In this document: positions 42,395 through 50,721 of the stretch, piece by piece
Numbering within the stretch: the stretch's first letter is position 1
How the letters are laid out: each line of letters starts with the position of its first letter
Assembly (NCBI GenBank): GCA_035318925.1
Contig: DATHDS010000002.1
Location: 1-64,000, forward strand
Length of the DNA: 64,000 bases
Reading direction: 5' to 3'
Source of the DNA: VAXT01 sp035318925
GTDB taxonomy: Bacteria; Actinomycetota; Thermoleophilia; Gaiellales; Gaiellaceae
Notes under the pieces: generated by a model
What the model was told of the DNA's origin: nothing
Seen by the model: the letters and a program-made list of their open reading frames with translations, nothing else
Databases searched by the model: none
Translations under genes and position numbers: made by a program

Positions 42395-44134
42395 CTATTC
42401 GGCGTAAAGCTTCTCGATCTCCGGGGCGAAATGCTCTTCCACAACTCGGCGTTTCAGCTTCAGCGTCGGCGTGATCTCGTTCTCCTCGGCCGAGAAGTCG
42501 CGTGACAGGATCTCGAAGCGGCGAACCTGCTCGAAGCGCGCGAGGGTCTCGTTGACGCCCTCGACGGCCTCGTCGACGAGCTTGCGCACGTCGTCTCGCT
42601 GGGAAAGGTCGGCTGCGCTCCCGTCGAGACCGCGCTCGGTGGCCCACTTCGCGAGCTCGTCCTCGTCGAGCGTGATCAACGCAATGAGGTGGGGGCGGCG
42701 GTCGCCGACGACGAGCGCCTGCGAGACCCACGGGATGCCCTTGAGCAGGTTCTCGACGTTCTGCGGCGAGACGTTCTTGCCGCCCGCCGTGACGATGATG
42801 TCCTTCTTGCGGTCGGTGATCGTGAGGAAGCCATCCTCGTCGATCTCGCCCACGTCACCGGTGTGCAGCCAGCCGTCCCCGGGTAGCACCGCGCTCGTCG
42901 CCTCGGCGTCCTTGTAGTACCCGGCGAAGACGGTCGGCCCGCGGACAAGGATCTCGCCGTCCTCGGCCGTCGTGACCTCGATTCCGGGAATGGCGGGGCC
43001 GACCGTTCCGAACTTGAAGTGATGGGGGCGATTGACGTTCGACGCCGTCGTCCCCTCCGTCTGGCCGTAGCCCTCGAGCACGAGGATGTCGATGGCGTGG
43101 AAGAACTCAGCGATTTCCTTGGCGAGCGGCGCTCCCCCGGAGATCGCGGCCCGGAGCCGTCCGCCGAGCCGATCCTTGACCTTCGAGTAGACGAGCCGGT
43201 CGGCGAGGCGATGCTGGGCTGAGAGCCCGCGGGGAACCGGCCGCCCCTGCTGCCGGAGCGCGCTCACCCGCTGTCCCACGCGCAGCGCCCAGTCGATCAG
43301 CCGCCGCTTGATGCCGGTAGCGGCCGCGAAGTTGGCGGAGACCCCGGTGTGGACCTTCTCGAGCACGCGAGGCACGGTCGGGAGGATCGTCGGGCGAACC
43401 TCCGGCAGGACTTCGCCGATGCGCCGTGGGTCCGGGCAGAAGGCGATCGTGAAGCCGAGGTGCGCGCCGAGCAGGTGCATGAGCCGGCCGAAGTTGTGGG
43501 CCAGCGGCAGGTAGAGCAGCATCACGTCGGTGGGGAGGAAGAAGTCCTCGACCTGGTGGATCGTCCCGACCATCTCGTAGTAGTTCCGGTTCAGGATCAT
43601 GCAGGCCTTCGGCGGGCCGGTCGTGCCCGACGTGTAGATGAAGGTGAAGAGATCCTCGTCGCCGATCTGGGCACGGGCACGATCGAGCGCGCCGGGGTCG
43701 CGCTCCGCCTGCTCGCGTCCAAGCGCCCGCAGCTCGTCGAGCGTCTCGACCGTGTACACGTGCTCGGGGCGCGCAGCCGCGATCTTGTCGAGGTCGGCCT
43801 CGGTCTCGACGAGGCAGCCGACGGCGTTCGAGTGCTCGAGGATGTAGCAGGACTCGGCCGGAGTGCTCGACGGATAGATCGGGGCCGCCACCGCGCCGAT
43901 CTGCGCGAGCGCGAAGTCGAGCAGCGACCATTCGAGCCGGGTGTGGGCGAGGATGCCGAAGGCATCGCCCTTGCCGAGGCCGAGCGCCAGGAGGCCGTTG
44001 GCGAGCTCGACGACCGCCTCGGCTGCCTCGGCCCAGGAGACCTCTCGCCAGCCGTCTGGGGTCTCGACGAGATAGGCCGGCCTCGAACGCTCTTGCGCGA
44101 TTGCGTCCTGCCAGAGAGACCAGATCGTGAGCAC
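42395..44134 (-). CDS. Long-chain acyl-CoA synthetase (AMP-forming)
   Basis: Activates fatty acids to acyl-CoA; 579 residues from GTG 44134. The AMP-binding signature is YTSGTTGPPKACMI, with GYGQTEGTTAS (A5) and GWLHTGDVGEIDEDGF (A7). DRKKDIIVTAGGKNVSPQNVE contains the hinge region, and ITPTLKLKRRVV near the C-terminus holds the catalytic lysine region. The start is chosen from CATAAT 6 nt upstream; the longer frame crosses the ku promoter. It is similar to the FadD15/FAA subgroup. It diverges from ku across 50 nt. Confidence 0.93.
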   Translation of the reverse strand: MLTIWSLWQDAIAQERSRPAYLVETPDGWREVSWAEAAEAVVELANGLLALGLGKGDAFGILAHTRLEWSLLDFALAQIGAVAAPIYPSSTPAESCYILEHSNAVGCLVETEADLDKIAAARPEHVYTVETLDELRALGREQAERDPGALDRARAQIGDEDLFTFIYTSGTTGPPKACMILNRNYYEMVGTIHQVEDFFLPTDVMLLYLPLAHNFGRLMHLLGAHLGFTIAFCPDPRRIGEVLPEVRPTILPTVPRVLEKVHTGVSANFAAATGIKRRLIDWALRVGQRVSALRQQGRPVPRGLSAQHRLADRLVYSKVKDRLGGRLRAAISGGAPLAKEIAEFFHAIDILVLEGYGQTEGTTASNVNRPHHFKFGTVGPAIPGIEVTTAEDGEILVRGPTVFAGYYKDAEATSAVLPGDGWLHTGDVGEIDEDGFLTITDRKKDIIVTAGGKNVSPQNVENLLKGIPWVSQALVVGDRRPHLIALITLDEDELAKWATERGLDGSAADLSQRDDVRKLVDEAVEGVNETLARFEQVRRFEILSRDFSAEENEITPTLKLKRRVVEEHFAPEIEKLYAE

Positions 44135-44184
44135 CCGAGGATTATGGGAGGAAATGGGCGGTCCAAGTACAATTCGTTCTCCCC

Positions 44185-45042
44185 ATGCGCACGATCTGGA
44201 ACGGTTCAATCAGCTTCGGCCTGGTCAACATCCCGGTCGGGCTGGCGCTTGCGACGAAGCCGTCGGCGCGGCAGTCGGACGTCTCCTTCCGCCAGCTGCA
44301 CCGGGAGTGCATGACGCCGATCAAGCAGAAGCGCTGGTGCACCGTGCACGAGCGCGAGGTCGAGCGGGACGAGATCGTGAAGGGCTGGGAGGTCGCGAAG
44401 GGTGAGTTCGTGCTCGTCGAGGACGCCGACCTCGAGGCGATCATGCAGATCGACGACTCGAAGGCGATCCAGATCACGCGCTTCGTCGACGCGGCCGACG
44501 TCGACCCCGTCTACTTCGACCGCACCTACTACCTCGCACCGGCGAACGAGCCGGCTGCGCGACGGCCGTACGTGCTGCTCCTACGAGCAATGCAGGAAAG
44601 TAATAAGGCAGCGCTCGGCCGCTTCGTGCGCCAGGGGGCGGAGCACCTGTGCCTGATCCGCCCGAAGGGCGAGTGCCTCGCCCTCGAGACGATGTTCCTC
44701 GCCGAAGACGTCAATTCGCAGGCGGAGATCGAGGAGGCCGTGGGCGAGAGCGAGGTGAAGGCGCCGGAGCTCGACCTGGCGCGCCAGGTGATCGACAGCC
44801 TCGTCGGCGAGTTCGATCCGAAGGAGTTGACGAGCGAGTACCGGCAGAACCTGCGCCAGATGCTCGAGGCGAAGCTCACCGGCCAGGAGATCGCAAAGCC
44901 CGAGCCGGTCGTGGAGACGCCCGTCGTCGACCTCATGGACGCGCTCAAGCGGAGCGTCGAGGAGGTCAAGGGTGGCGGCAAGGCGAAGGCCGTCGCCAAG
45001 AGTGGTTCCAGAAAGCGCGTCGCGGCGCGCAAGACCGCCTAG
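44185..45042 (+). CDS. ku: Ku protein for non-homologous end joining
   Basis: Homodimeric DNA-end-binding ring protein, 285 residues. RTIWNGSISFGLVNIPV is the characteristic start; YLAPANEPAARRPYVLL and RLI/LCLIRPKGECLALETM-type segments belong to the Ku core. The C-terminus (after ~250) is a Lys-rich DNA-binding tail. TACAAT lies 11 nt upstream. The usual partner ligD is not in the window. The stop TAG sits inside a partial copy of the stop-linked repeat. Confidence 0.96.
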   Translation: MRTIWNGSISFGLVNIPVGLALATKPSARQSDVSFRQLHRECMTPIKQKRWCTVHEREVERDEIVKGWEVAKGEFVLVEDADLEAIMQIDDSKAIQITRFVDAADVDPVYFDRTYYLAPANEPAARRPYVLLLRAMQESNKAALGRFVRQGAEHLCLIRPKGECLALETMFLAEDVNSQAEIEEAVGESEVKAPELDLARQVIDSLVGEFDPKELTSEYRQNLRQMLEAKLTGQEIAKPEPVVETPVVDLMDALKRSVEEVKGGGKAKAVAKSGSRKRVAARKTA

Positions 45043-45072
45043 CGAGGAACGGCGGCTCGACGGGCTCGCCTT
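45036..45072 (+). repeat. Partial stop-linked repeat after ku
   Basis: Thirty-seven nt spanning the ku stop match the distal part of the composite repeat after rplQ (30522-30559) at about 32 positions, including CTCGACGGGCTCGCCTT identically. The two-hairpin half is missing here. Confidence 0.6.
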
Positions 45073-45118
45073 TGCGGGCGCAGACGGCTCAGCGCTGTTT
45101 TCTGCGGCACGCAGGCGC

Positions 45119-45147
45119 TTGGCTATGTAGGCGAAGACGTCTAGTGT
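45119..45147 (+). promoter_or_regulatory. Promoter of the small secreted-protein gene
   Basis: TTGGCT (45119-45124), a 17-nt spacer and TAGTGT (45142-45147), about 38 nt before the start codon at 45186, which has a GGAGAGGAGG Shine-Dalgarno. Confidence 0.5.
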
Positions 45148-45185
45148 CAGAGGCGACGATTTCAGGGGGGAGAGGAGGCCACTCG

Positions 45186-45686
45186 ATGCTGAAGATGGCG
45201 TTCGCCGTATGTCTTGCTGCCCTCGCGATTGCTGGAACTGCGGCGGCGACGCCGCCGATATCCACCGTCGTCAGCGCGGACGGGACTTTCACAGATACGT
45301 TCGACTGTTCGTTCCCACTTCAGGAAACCGTCTCGGGCTCCTACAGGGACACCTTCTACTTCGACAGTGCGGGCAATCCAGTCAGGGAGATCCTGACCAG
45401 CCAGTTCGGCGGGCCGCTGACCGTGACCTGGACGAATCTCGCGACGGGCTCGACGTTGTCAAGCCATGAGGCTGCTCCGCTCATCATCTACTACAACCCC
45501 GACGGGTCGTTCGCGTCGCTCCAGAACGTTGGGCTCATCTTCAACGTGACCATCCCGGGCCACGGCACCGTGCTACTCGACGTGGGTCGAGTCGTGATTG
45601 TTCGCCATCAAGGGATTGTCTTTGAAGCCGGTCCGCACCAGGAGGAGAATGGCGACACGGCAGCCTTCTGCGCTGCACTTACCTGA
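45186..45686 (+). CDS. Small secreted protein of unknown function
   Basis: 166 residues with a clean signal peptide (LKMAFAVCLAALAIAGTAAA). The mature part is Thr/Ser/Gly-rich and beta-strand-like: FDCSFPLQETVSGSYRDTFY, then DPDG-type turns and a final AAFCAALT. It has two mature cysteines that could bond. ATG 45186 follows GGAGAGGAGG. No family recognised. A longer frame reading back through ku is out of its frame and spurious. It stands alone between ku and a short opposite-strand gene. Confidence 0.72.
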   Translation: MLKMAFAVCLAALAIAGTAAATPPISTVVSADGTFTDTFDCSFPLQETVSGSYRDTFYFDSAGNPVREILTSQFGGPLTVTWTNLATGSTLSSHEAAPLIIYYNPDGSFASLQNVGLIFNVTIPGHGTVLLDVGRVVIVRHQGIVFEAGPHQEENGDTAAFCAALT

Positions 45687-45761
45687 CGGGCGGGCGGCGG
45701 TTTGTCGAAGTCGATCCGAGCTCAGACGCGCCCGCGGCAGCGGTGGATTGAAAGCAAACCC

Positions 45762-45941
45762 CTAAGAGGCGAGTGCCTCCGGCGGGGCCGAGCCCAACGC
45801 CTGGAGCTGAGCCTGGAAGAGCGTCTTGTCGATCTTCCCCTGGTAGATGGGCACGCCTTCTTGCATACAGACGCGGATCACTTCCTGGCGATCGATCCCC
45901 AGCTCCTTCGAGAGCTCCTCGGGCGTCAGGTGGTTCGGCAT
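45762..45941 (-). CDS. 59-residue helix-turn-helix-like small protein
   Basis: A short gene with a very strong Shine-Dalgarno (GAGGAGGAG, 5 nt before ATG 45941). The product begins PNHLTPEELSKELGIDRQEV and continues IRVCMQEGVPIYQGKIDKTLF, the pattern of a compact helix-turn-helix or MerR-like reader head, followed by a short Ala/Pro tail. It might be a small DNA-binding regulator; the target is unknown. The rest of the 45687-46160 stretch holds only hairpins. Confidence 0.7.
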   Translation of the reverse strand: MPNHLTPEELSKELGIDRQEVIRVCMQEGVPIYQGKIDKTLFQAQLQALGSAPPEALAS

Positions 45942-45970
45942 TCCGCTCCTCCTCTTTTAGGCCGCAATAA

Positions 45971-46000
45971 AGCCCGACGGCTCGTAGGCGCGATCGGGCT
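45971..46000 (-). terminator. Hairpin with T-rich tail downstream of nif3
   Basis: On the minus strand AGCCCGA (46000-45994) pairs with TCGGGCT (45977-45971), a 16-nt loop, followed by TTATT. It lies about 160 nt past the nif3 stop and before the 59-residue gene. A second hairpin, GCCGAAC/GTTCGGC (46150-46176), overlaps the nif3 stop itself. Nothing else is seen in 46001-46149. Confidence 0.4.
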
Positions 46001-46160
46001 GGGTTACCGGCTCGTATGTCACGCGGGACTCAGACATCCCGCGCTGGGAGAACATCCATTGATCTAACTTTACTGGCGCGCGAGGACGTCCGCAAACGGT
46101 GACCTGGTCTCGAGGCTTTCACGGGAGCCCGCCGGCCCGGTCATCTTCCGCCGAACGCTG

Positions 46161-46904
46161 CTAGACCGGGTTCGGCAAGTCGACGAACTGCCAGTCGAGG
46201 TCGAACTCCTCCGCCAGCCTGCGCGTCAGCGCCTGGATGCCGATCCGCTCGGTTGCGTAGTGGCCCCCGGCGACGAAATGGATCCCGAGCTCCCGCGCCG
46301 TGTGCAGGGTCGGCTCCTCCGGCTCGCCCGTGAGGAACAAGTCGTACCCCTCGCGAGCGGCATCGGCCAGGTACCGGCCTGCGCCGCCGGTGACGATCGC
46401 CGCCCGCTCGATGCGATCGGGCCCGTGCGGGAAGACCAGCGGCTCGCTGCCGAGAGCCTCGCGCACCCGCGCCGTGAACTCCTCCACGCTCGCGGGCTTT
46501 GCGAGCGCGCCGCCGAACCCGATCGAGGCGAACCGATCTGCAGGCTCGATGCCGAGCTCGCGGGCGAGCAGGGCGTTGTTCCCGACTTTCGGATGCGCGT
46601 CGAGCGCGAGGTGGTACGCAGCGAGCGTGATCTCCGGGTCGAGGAGCGCTTTCACGCGCCGGCGTAGCGCATCGTCGATCACACGGGGATCGCGATCCCA
46701 GAGCAGGCCGTGGTGAACGAGCACCATCTGGGCGTCCGCCTCCCCGGCTCGCTCGAAGAGCTCGAGCGACGCCGACACGCCGCAAACGAGTCGGTTGACC
46801 TCTCGCGTGCCCGCGACCTGCATCCCCATCGGCCCGTAGTCCGGGTACGCGTCGAGCTCGAGCAGCTCGGCTGCGTGGGCGAGGATTTCGTCACGGTCGG
46901 CCAC
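46161..46904 (-). CDS. Nif3-like dinuclear metal-centre protein
   Basis: 247 residues, member of the Nif3/YbgI (GTP cyclohydrolase 1 type 2-like) family of ring-shaped metalloproteins whose physiological role is unsettled. VLVHHGLLWDRDPR holds the metal-binding His pair, and HFVAGGHYATERIGIQAL supplies C-terminal ligands (GGHxxTE). The inserted middle segment around RIERAAIVTGGAGRYLADA is standard. GTG 46904 starts 12 nt after the ssb stop, so the two are probably co-transcribed. Confidence 0.92.
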   Translation of the reverse strand: MADRDEILAHAAELLELDAYPDYGPMGMQVAGTREVNRLVCGVSASLELFERAGEADAQMVLVHHGLLWDRDPRVIDDALRRRVKALLDPEITLAAYHLALDAHPKVGNNALLARELGIEPADRFASIGFGGALAKPASVEEFTARVREALGSEPLVFPHGPDRIERAAIVTGGAGRYLADAAREGYDLFLTGEPEEPTLHTARELGIHFVAGGHYATERIGIQALTRRLAEEFDLDWQFVDLPNPV

Positions 46905-46916
46905 GAGGGCGCGATC

Positions 46917-47270
46917 CTACGCGGGTGCGGGTTCGAACGGGATGTCCGCCGCGGCTTCCTCCTTTCCCGTTGGCGGAGACAGGAACTGCACCCTGTTCGC
47001 GACCACTTCGATCGCGGTCCGCTTGTTTCCGTCCGAGTCCTCCCAGGAGCTGCTTCGCAGCCGGCCGTCAATGGCGACCCGCTTGCCCTTCGTCAGGTAG
47101 CGCGCGCAGGTCTCGGCCTGCTTGTTCCAGGTCGAGACCCAGACGAAGTCGGCCTCGTCCTTGCCGAGGCGATCCACGGCGAGCAAGAACTTCGCAACCT
47201 GTAGGTCCTCGCCGACGTCCTTGAGCTCCACCTCCGTGGCGAGATTTCCGATCAGCGTGACGACGTTCAC
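46917..47270 (-). CDS. ssb: Single-stranded DNA-binding protein
   Basis: 117 residues: an OB fold beginning NVVTLIGNLATEVELKDVG, with VWVSTWNKQAETCARYLTKG and KRVAIDGRLRSSSWED. It lacks the long Gly-rich linker and acidic DDDIPF-type tip of housekeeping SSB; it ends IPFEPAPA, a partial IPF tip set back from the end. It is therefore probably a short paralogue (SsbB-like) rather than the main replicative SSB. GGAGGGAACGC precedes the ATG. nif3 follows. Confidence 0.92.
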   Translation of the reverse strand: MNVVTLIGNLATEVELKDVGEDLQVAKFLLAVDRLGKDEADFVWVSTWNKQAETCARYLTKGKRVAIDGRLRSSSWEDSDGNKRTAIEVVANRVQFLSPPTGKEEAAADIPFEPAPA

Positions 47271-47348
47271 GCGTTCCTCCCTCTGTTGACTGAGGAGGCA
47301 ACGCTAGCGGAGGAAATGTGCCGGCACGGTGTCGGATTCGTGCCTAAA

Positions 47349-47422
47349 TCGGGGTGCCCAGATTTGAACTGGGGACCTCTCCGACCCGAACGGAGCGCGC
47401 TACCAGGCTGCGCCACACCCCG
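47349..47422 (-). tRNA. tRNA-Pro (anticodon CGG)
   Basis: Cloverleaf folded by eye on the minus strand: acceptor CGGGGTG/CACCCCG, D-arm GCGC/GCGC, anticodon stem CTCCG/CGGAG around TTCGGGT (anticodon CGG), five-base variable loop and T-arm CCCAG/CTGGG around TTCAAAT. The discriminator base is A, and the CCA end is not encoded (TTT follows). It reads CCG proline codons, frequent in this GC-rich genome. Confidence 0.93.
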
Positions 47423-47470
47423 AAGGGTTCACAGGTTAGCTCAGAATCTAGGCAAAGCTATCCTGCCTTT

Positions 47471-48307
47471 ATGGCCGATCAAATTCGCGTTGCCTGCGTA
47501 CAGATTACGAGCGGGCAAGAGAAGGCCGCGAACCTCGAAAAGGCGGAGAACCTCGTCGCGCAAGGGGCGGCCACCGGCGCGGACATCGTTGCCCTTCCGG
47601 AGAAATGGAACGTCATCGGGTCGCCCGACGTCCTCCACGAGACCGCGGAGACCATCGAAGGCGGCGAGTCGGTCGAGGCGATGCGCCGCTGGGCCAAGAC
47701 GCACGGCATCACCCTCGTCGGCGGCTCGATCACCGAGCGCCGCGAGGGCCGCGAGAAGCTCTCGAACACCTGCCTCGTCTTCGACCCCGAAGGCGAGCTC
47801 GTCGCGACCTACCGCAAGATCCACCTCTTCGACGTCGAGGTCGGCGGTCTCACCTACCGCGAGTCGGAGGCGGAGGAGCACGGCGAGGAGCCCGTCGTCG
47901 CCGAAATCGAGGGCTGGCCCGTCGGGCTGACGATCTGCTACGACCTACGGTTCCCCGAGCTCTACCGCGTCCTAGCGCTCGAGGGAGCTCTCCTCGCGAC
48001 CGTCCCCGCCCATTTCACGCTCTACACGGGCAAGGATCACTGGCATCTGCTCCTGCGCGCCCGTGCGGTGGAGAACGGCTTCTACGTCGCCGCGCCCGCG
48101 CAGGTGGGGGAGACGGGGATCGGCCGGCCGAGCTACGGGCGCTCGCTGATCGTCGACCCCTGGGGCACGGTGCTGGCGCAGGCGCCCGACGAGGAGACGG
48201 TGATCTCGGCGGAGCTAGACCGCGCCTGGCTCGACGAAGTGCGCCGCCGCTTGCCTTCGCTCTCGCAGCGACGCCCCGAGGCGTACCGCTGGCCTGCGCC
48301 CGCGTGA
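47471..48307 (+). CDS. Nitrilase-superfamily carbon-nitrogen hydrolase
   Basis: 278 residues from ATG 47471. The catalytic triad is visible: E44 (ALPEKWN), K116 (YRKIHLFD) and C156 (TICYDLRFPE). It resembles the Nit1/Nit2 branch (omega-amidase or deaminated-glutathione amidase); the substrate cannot be fixed from sequence. TATCCT 6 nt before the ATG (47459-47464) suggests leaderless transcription, and a longer frame upstream runs through the tRNA. It overlaps the following HAD gene by 4 nt. Confidence 0.93.
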   Translation: MADQIRVACVQITSGQEKAANLEKAENLVAQGAATGADIVALPEKWNVIGSPDVLHETAETIEGGESVEAMRRWAKTHGITLVGGSITERREGREKLSNTCLVFDPEGELVATYRKIHLFDVEVGGLTYRESEAEEHGEEPVVAEIEGWPVGLTICYDLRFPELYRVLALEGALLATVPAHFTLYTGKDHWHLLLRARAVENGFYVAAPAQVGETGIGRPSYGRSLIVDPWGTVLAQAPDEETVISAELDRAWLDEVRRRLPSLSQRRPEAYRWPAPA

Positions 48308-49005
48308 GCCTCAAGGCAGTCCTCTTCGACGTCGACTTCACGCTCGTCAAGCCGGGGCCCGACCTGGGCCCGGACGGCTACCAGCTGCTCGGACGCCGGT
48401 TCGGGCTCGAGCTCGACCCGGCGCGGTATCCCGAGGCGCGCGCGGCCGCGATCGAGACCGTTGAGCGGCACCCCGAGCTCGACCACGACGAGGAGGTCTG
48501 GGTCCTCTTCACCGAGCGGATCATCCGGGGGATGGGAGGCGACTCCGACCGTGCTTACGAGTGCGCGGTCGAGATGACGCGCGGCTGGGAGAAGGCGGCG
48601 AACTTCGAGCTCTTCGAGGACACGCTGCCCGTCCTCGCAGAGCTCCGCGCCCACGGCCTGAAGATCGGGCTCGTCTCGAACACGGGGCGCGACCTGGTGG
48701 CCTTCGTCGCCCACCATGCACTCGATGTGGACGCGGCGCTCGGTTCGGCGACGCACGGCAAGACGAAGCCGCATCCGGCGATCTTCCAGGCGGCTCTCGA
48801 CGAGCTCGGAGTCGCGGCCGAGGAAGCGGTGATGGTCGGCGACTCCCCTGAGGACGACGTCGAGGGCGCGCGTGCGCTCGGGATGAGGGCCTTCCTGATC
48901 GACCGGGACGACCGCTTCCCGGAGGTCGACGACCGCCTGCCCGACCTGCGCGCGCTGCCGGCGGCGCTCGGTCTCAGCGGCAGGCAGGCTCGCCCAGGCG
49001 GCTGA
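48304..49005 (+). CDS. HAD-superfamily hydrolase
   Basis: 233 residues. HAD motif I is FDVDFTLVK (D9 nucleophile, D11), motif II lies in LVSNTGRDL, motif III lysine is in GKTKPHP, and motif IV is MVGDSPEDDVEGA. A helical cap lies between about 17 and 95. It resembles phosphoglycolate phosphatase-like house-cleaning enzymes; the substrate is unknown. GTG 48304 overlaps the nitrilase stop (GTGA), so the two are translationally coupled and may act in one repair or salvage step. The 3' end overlaps the next gene tail to tail by 32 nt. Confidence 0.9.
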   Translation: MSLKAVLFDVDFTLVKPGPDLGPDGYQLLGRRFGLELDPARYPEARAAAIETVERHPELDHDEEVWVLFTERIIRGMGGDSDRAYECAVEMTRGWEKAANFELFEDTLPVLAELRAHGLKIGLVSNTGRDLVAFVAHHALDVDAALGSATHGKTKPHPAIFQAALDELGVAAEEAVMVGDSPEDDVEGARALGMRAFLIDRDDRFPEVDDRLPDLRALPAALGLSGRQARPGG

Positions 49006-49483
49006 GCCCGAAGCCCCAGACCCGCTCGTCAACCACGTAGAACGAGGTCGTCGTCCGCCCGCGCCGCAGCAACAGCACGGCATACGTTCCGCAATCGACC
49101 CGGAGAAGCGACGAGCCGTAGAGCCCCGCAATCCGGGCCGCCGGGTCGTCGATCCGCAGCCCGCGGTCGGTGTGCCAGCCCTGAGGGCTCCAGACGGTGA
49201 AAAGTGCAACGACACGGCCTCGCCTGAATGCCAGGCCCGCGCCCTGCGGCTCGAATTTGCGCAGGTTGAAGTACCAGGTCTGCTCACGGCAGTCACGGCA
49301 GACGCCGTGGCGCGACCCCCAAGCGGCGTTCACCTGCGCGCCAATCGATCCGAGGCGAAGACCCCCGAGGCTCTTGCTCGTGACGAGAAGCCCGACGCGA
49401 GGGGCTGCTGCCGAGGCCCCGGAGACCAGGGCGACGGCGGCGAGCCCGGCGACTAGCCCCGCGCGGCGAGCGCCGGAGCCCAC
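48974..49483 (-). CDS. Secreted protein of unknown function
   Basis: 169 residues from GTG 49483 with a signal peptide (AGLVAGLAAVALVSGASAAA). The mature part begins RVGLLVTSKSLGGLRLGSIG, a pattern common at the start of small actinobacterial exported proteins, followed by WGSRHGVCRDCREQTWYF with a CxxC, and later VDCGTYAVLLLRRG and GEPACR (four cysteines). No family function known. It overlaps the end of the acyl-CoA dehydrogenase gene by about 31 nt and is probably in its transcript. Confidence 0.7.
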   Translation of the reverse strand: MGSGARRAGLVAGLAAVALVSGASAAAPRVGLLVTSKSLGGLRLGSIGAQVNAAWGSRHGVCRDCREQTWYFNLRKFEPQGAGLAFRRGRVVALFTVWSPQGWHTDRGLRIDDPAARIAGLYGSSLLRVDCGTYAVLLLRRGRTTTSFYVVDERVWGFGLSRLGEPACR

Positions 49484-50667
49484 GAGGCGATCGGCGAGAC
49501 GTCTCCGCCTGCGCCGTTCAGGTTGCGATAACCGAGCGCGTGCTCGGCCTGCATCATCTTGTGGATCTGGGTCGTGCCCTCGTAGATGATCGGCGCCCGC
49601 GCGTTCCGGAAGTAGCGCTCGATCCCGTACTCCGCCGAGTAGCCGTAGGAGCCGTGCACCTGGATCGCGAGGTGCGCCGCGCGAAAGGCTGACTCCGTCG
49701 CGTGCCATTTCGCAAGCGAGGTCTCGCGAGTGTTCCGCTTGCCCTCGTTCTTGAGCCAGGCAGCTTGCATGACGAGCAGCTTCGACGTCTCGTAGCCGAG
49801 CACCATCTCGGCGATCATGTCCTGGACGAACTGGTACTTCCCGATCGGCTCCCCGAAGGTCTCGCGCTCGCGCGCGTACTCGACGGAGCGCTCGAGCATC
49901 GCCCGGATCACGCCGCAGGCGCCGGCCGCGACCGTGAAGCGGCCCTGGTCGAGGCCGTACATCGCGATCTCGAAGCCCTGGCCCTCTTCGCCGAGGAGGT
50001 TCTCCGCGGGCACCTCGAGGTTCTCGAAGAAGAGCTCGCCCGTCGAGCCGGCCCAGATCCCCAGCTTGTGCTCGGTCTCCGCGGACGTGAGCCCGGACAT
50101 CCCTTTCTCGAGCAGGAATGCGGAGATGCCCTTGTGCTTCGCCGACGGATCGGTCTTCGCGAAGACGAGCGCATGGTCGGCGACCGTCGCGTACGAGATC
50201 CAGTTCTTCGAGCCGTTGAGGACGTAGACATCGCCCTCGCGGCGGGCGGTGCTCTTCATGGCTGCGACGTCGGACCCCGCGCCCGGCTCCGTCAGCCCGA
50301 AACAGGCGAGCTTCTCGCCGCGCGCCTGAGGCGCGAGCCAGCGCTGCTTCTGCTCCTCGGTCCCGTAGCGGAGGATCGCGAGCGAGTTGAGCCCGACGTG
50401 AACGGAGATCAGCGTGCGGAACGCGGCCTCGCCGCGCTCGATCTCCTCGCAGGCGAGCGCCTCGGAGACGAAGTCGAGGCCTGCGCCGCCGTACTCCTCG
50501 GGGATGACGATCCCGAGCAGCCCCAGCCCGGCCATCCCCTCGATCACGCCCAGGTCGAGGTGGTGGTTGATGTCGTTCTCGATTGCGTTCGGGAGCACCT
50601 GCTCGTCCACGAACGAGCGGACGGTGCCCTGGATGAGGCGCTGCTCGTCGGTCAGGTCGAAGTCCAT
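49453..50667 (-). CDS. Acyl-CoA dehydrogenase (first of divergent pair)
   Basis: FAD-dependent alpha,beta-dehydrogenation of acyl-CoA; 404 residues from ATG 50667. FGLTEPGAGSDVAAM and NGSKNWIS belong to the FAD/substrate-binding middle domain. IIYEGTTQIHKMM near the C-terminus carries the catalytic glutamate at the usual medium-chain/glutaryl position. The start is chosen because TAGACT lies 7 nt upstream and the longer frame enters the intergenic promoter. It is divergent from a second dehydrogenase, with a palindromic operator between them. Chain-length specificity unknown. Confidence 0.93.
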   Translation of the reverse strand: MDFDLTDEQRLIQGTVRSFVDEQVLPNAIENDINHHLDLGVIEGMAGLGLLGIVIPEEYGGAGLDFVSEALACEEIERGEAAFRTLISVHVGLNSLAILRYGTEEQKQRWLAPQARGEKLACFGLTEPGAGSDVAAMKSTARREGDVYVLNGSKNWISYATVADHALVFAKTDPSAKHKGISAFLLEKGMSGLTSAETEHKLGIWAGSTGELFFENLEVPAENLLGEEGQGFEIAMYGLDQGRFTVAAGACGVIRAMLERSVEYARERETFGEPIGKYQFVQDMIAEMVLGYETSKLLVMQAAWLKNEGKRNTRETSLAKWHATESAFRAAHLAIQVHGSYGYSAEYGIERYFRNARAPIIYEGTTQIHKMMQAEHALGYRNLNGAGGDVSPIASWAPALAARG

Positions 50668-50693
50668 CGGCGTGAGTCTACGGGTCGGCGGGT

Positions 50694-50721
50694 TTGACTC
50701 TCCGACACACCTGGGTACGAT
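50694..50721 (+). promoter_or_regulatory. Promoter of the second acyl-CoA dehydrogenase
   Basis: TTGACT (50694-50699), a 16-nt spacer and TACGAT (50716-50721). The minus-strand -10 of the divergent gene (TAGACT, 50680-50675) lies just to the left. Confidence 0.6.

Noticed and set aside
47341..47470. Integration site at the tRNA-Pro gene
   Set aside because: No integrase, phage gene or direct repeat of the tRNA 3' end was seen on either side.
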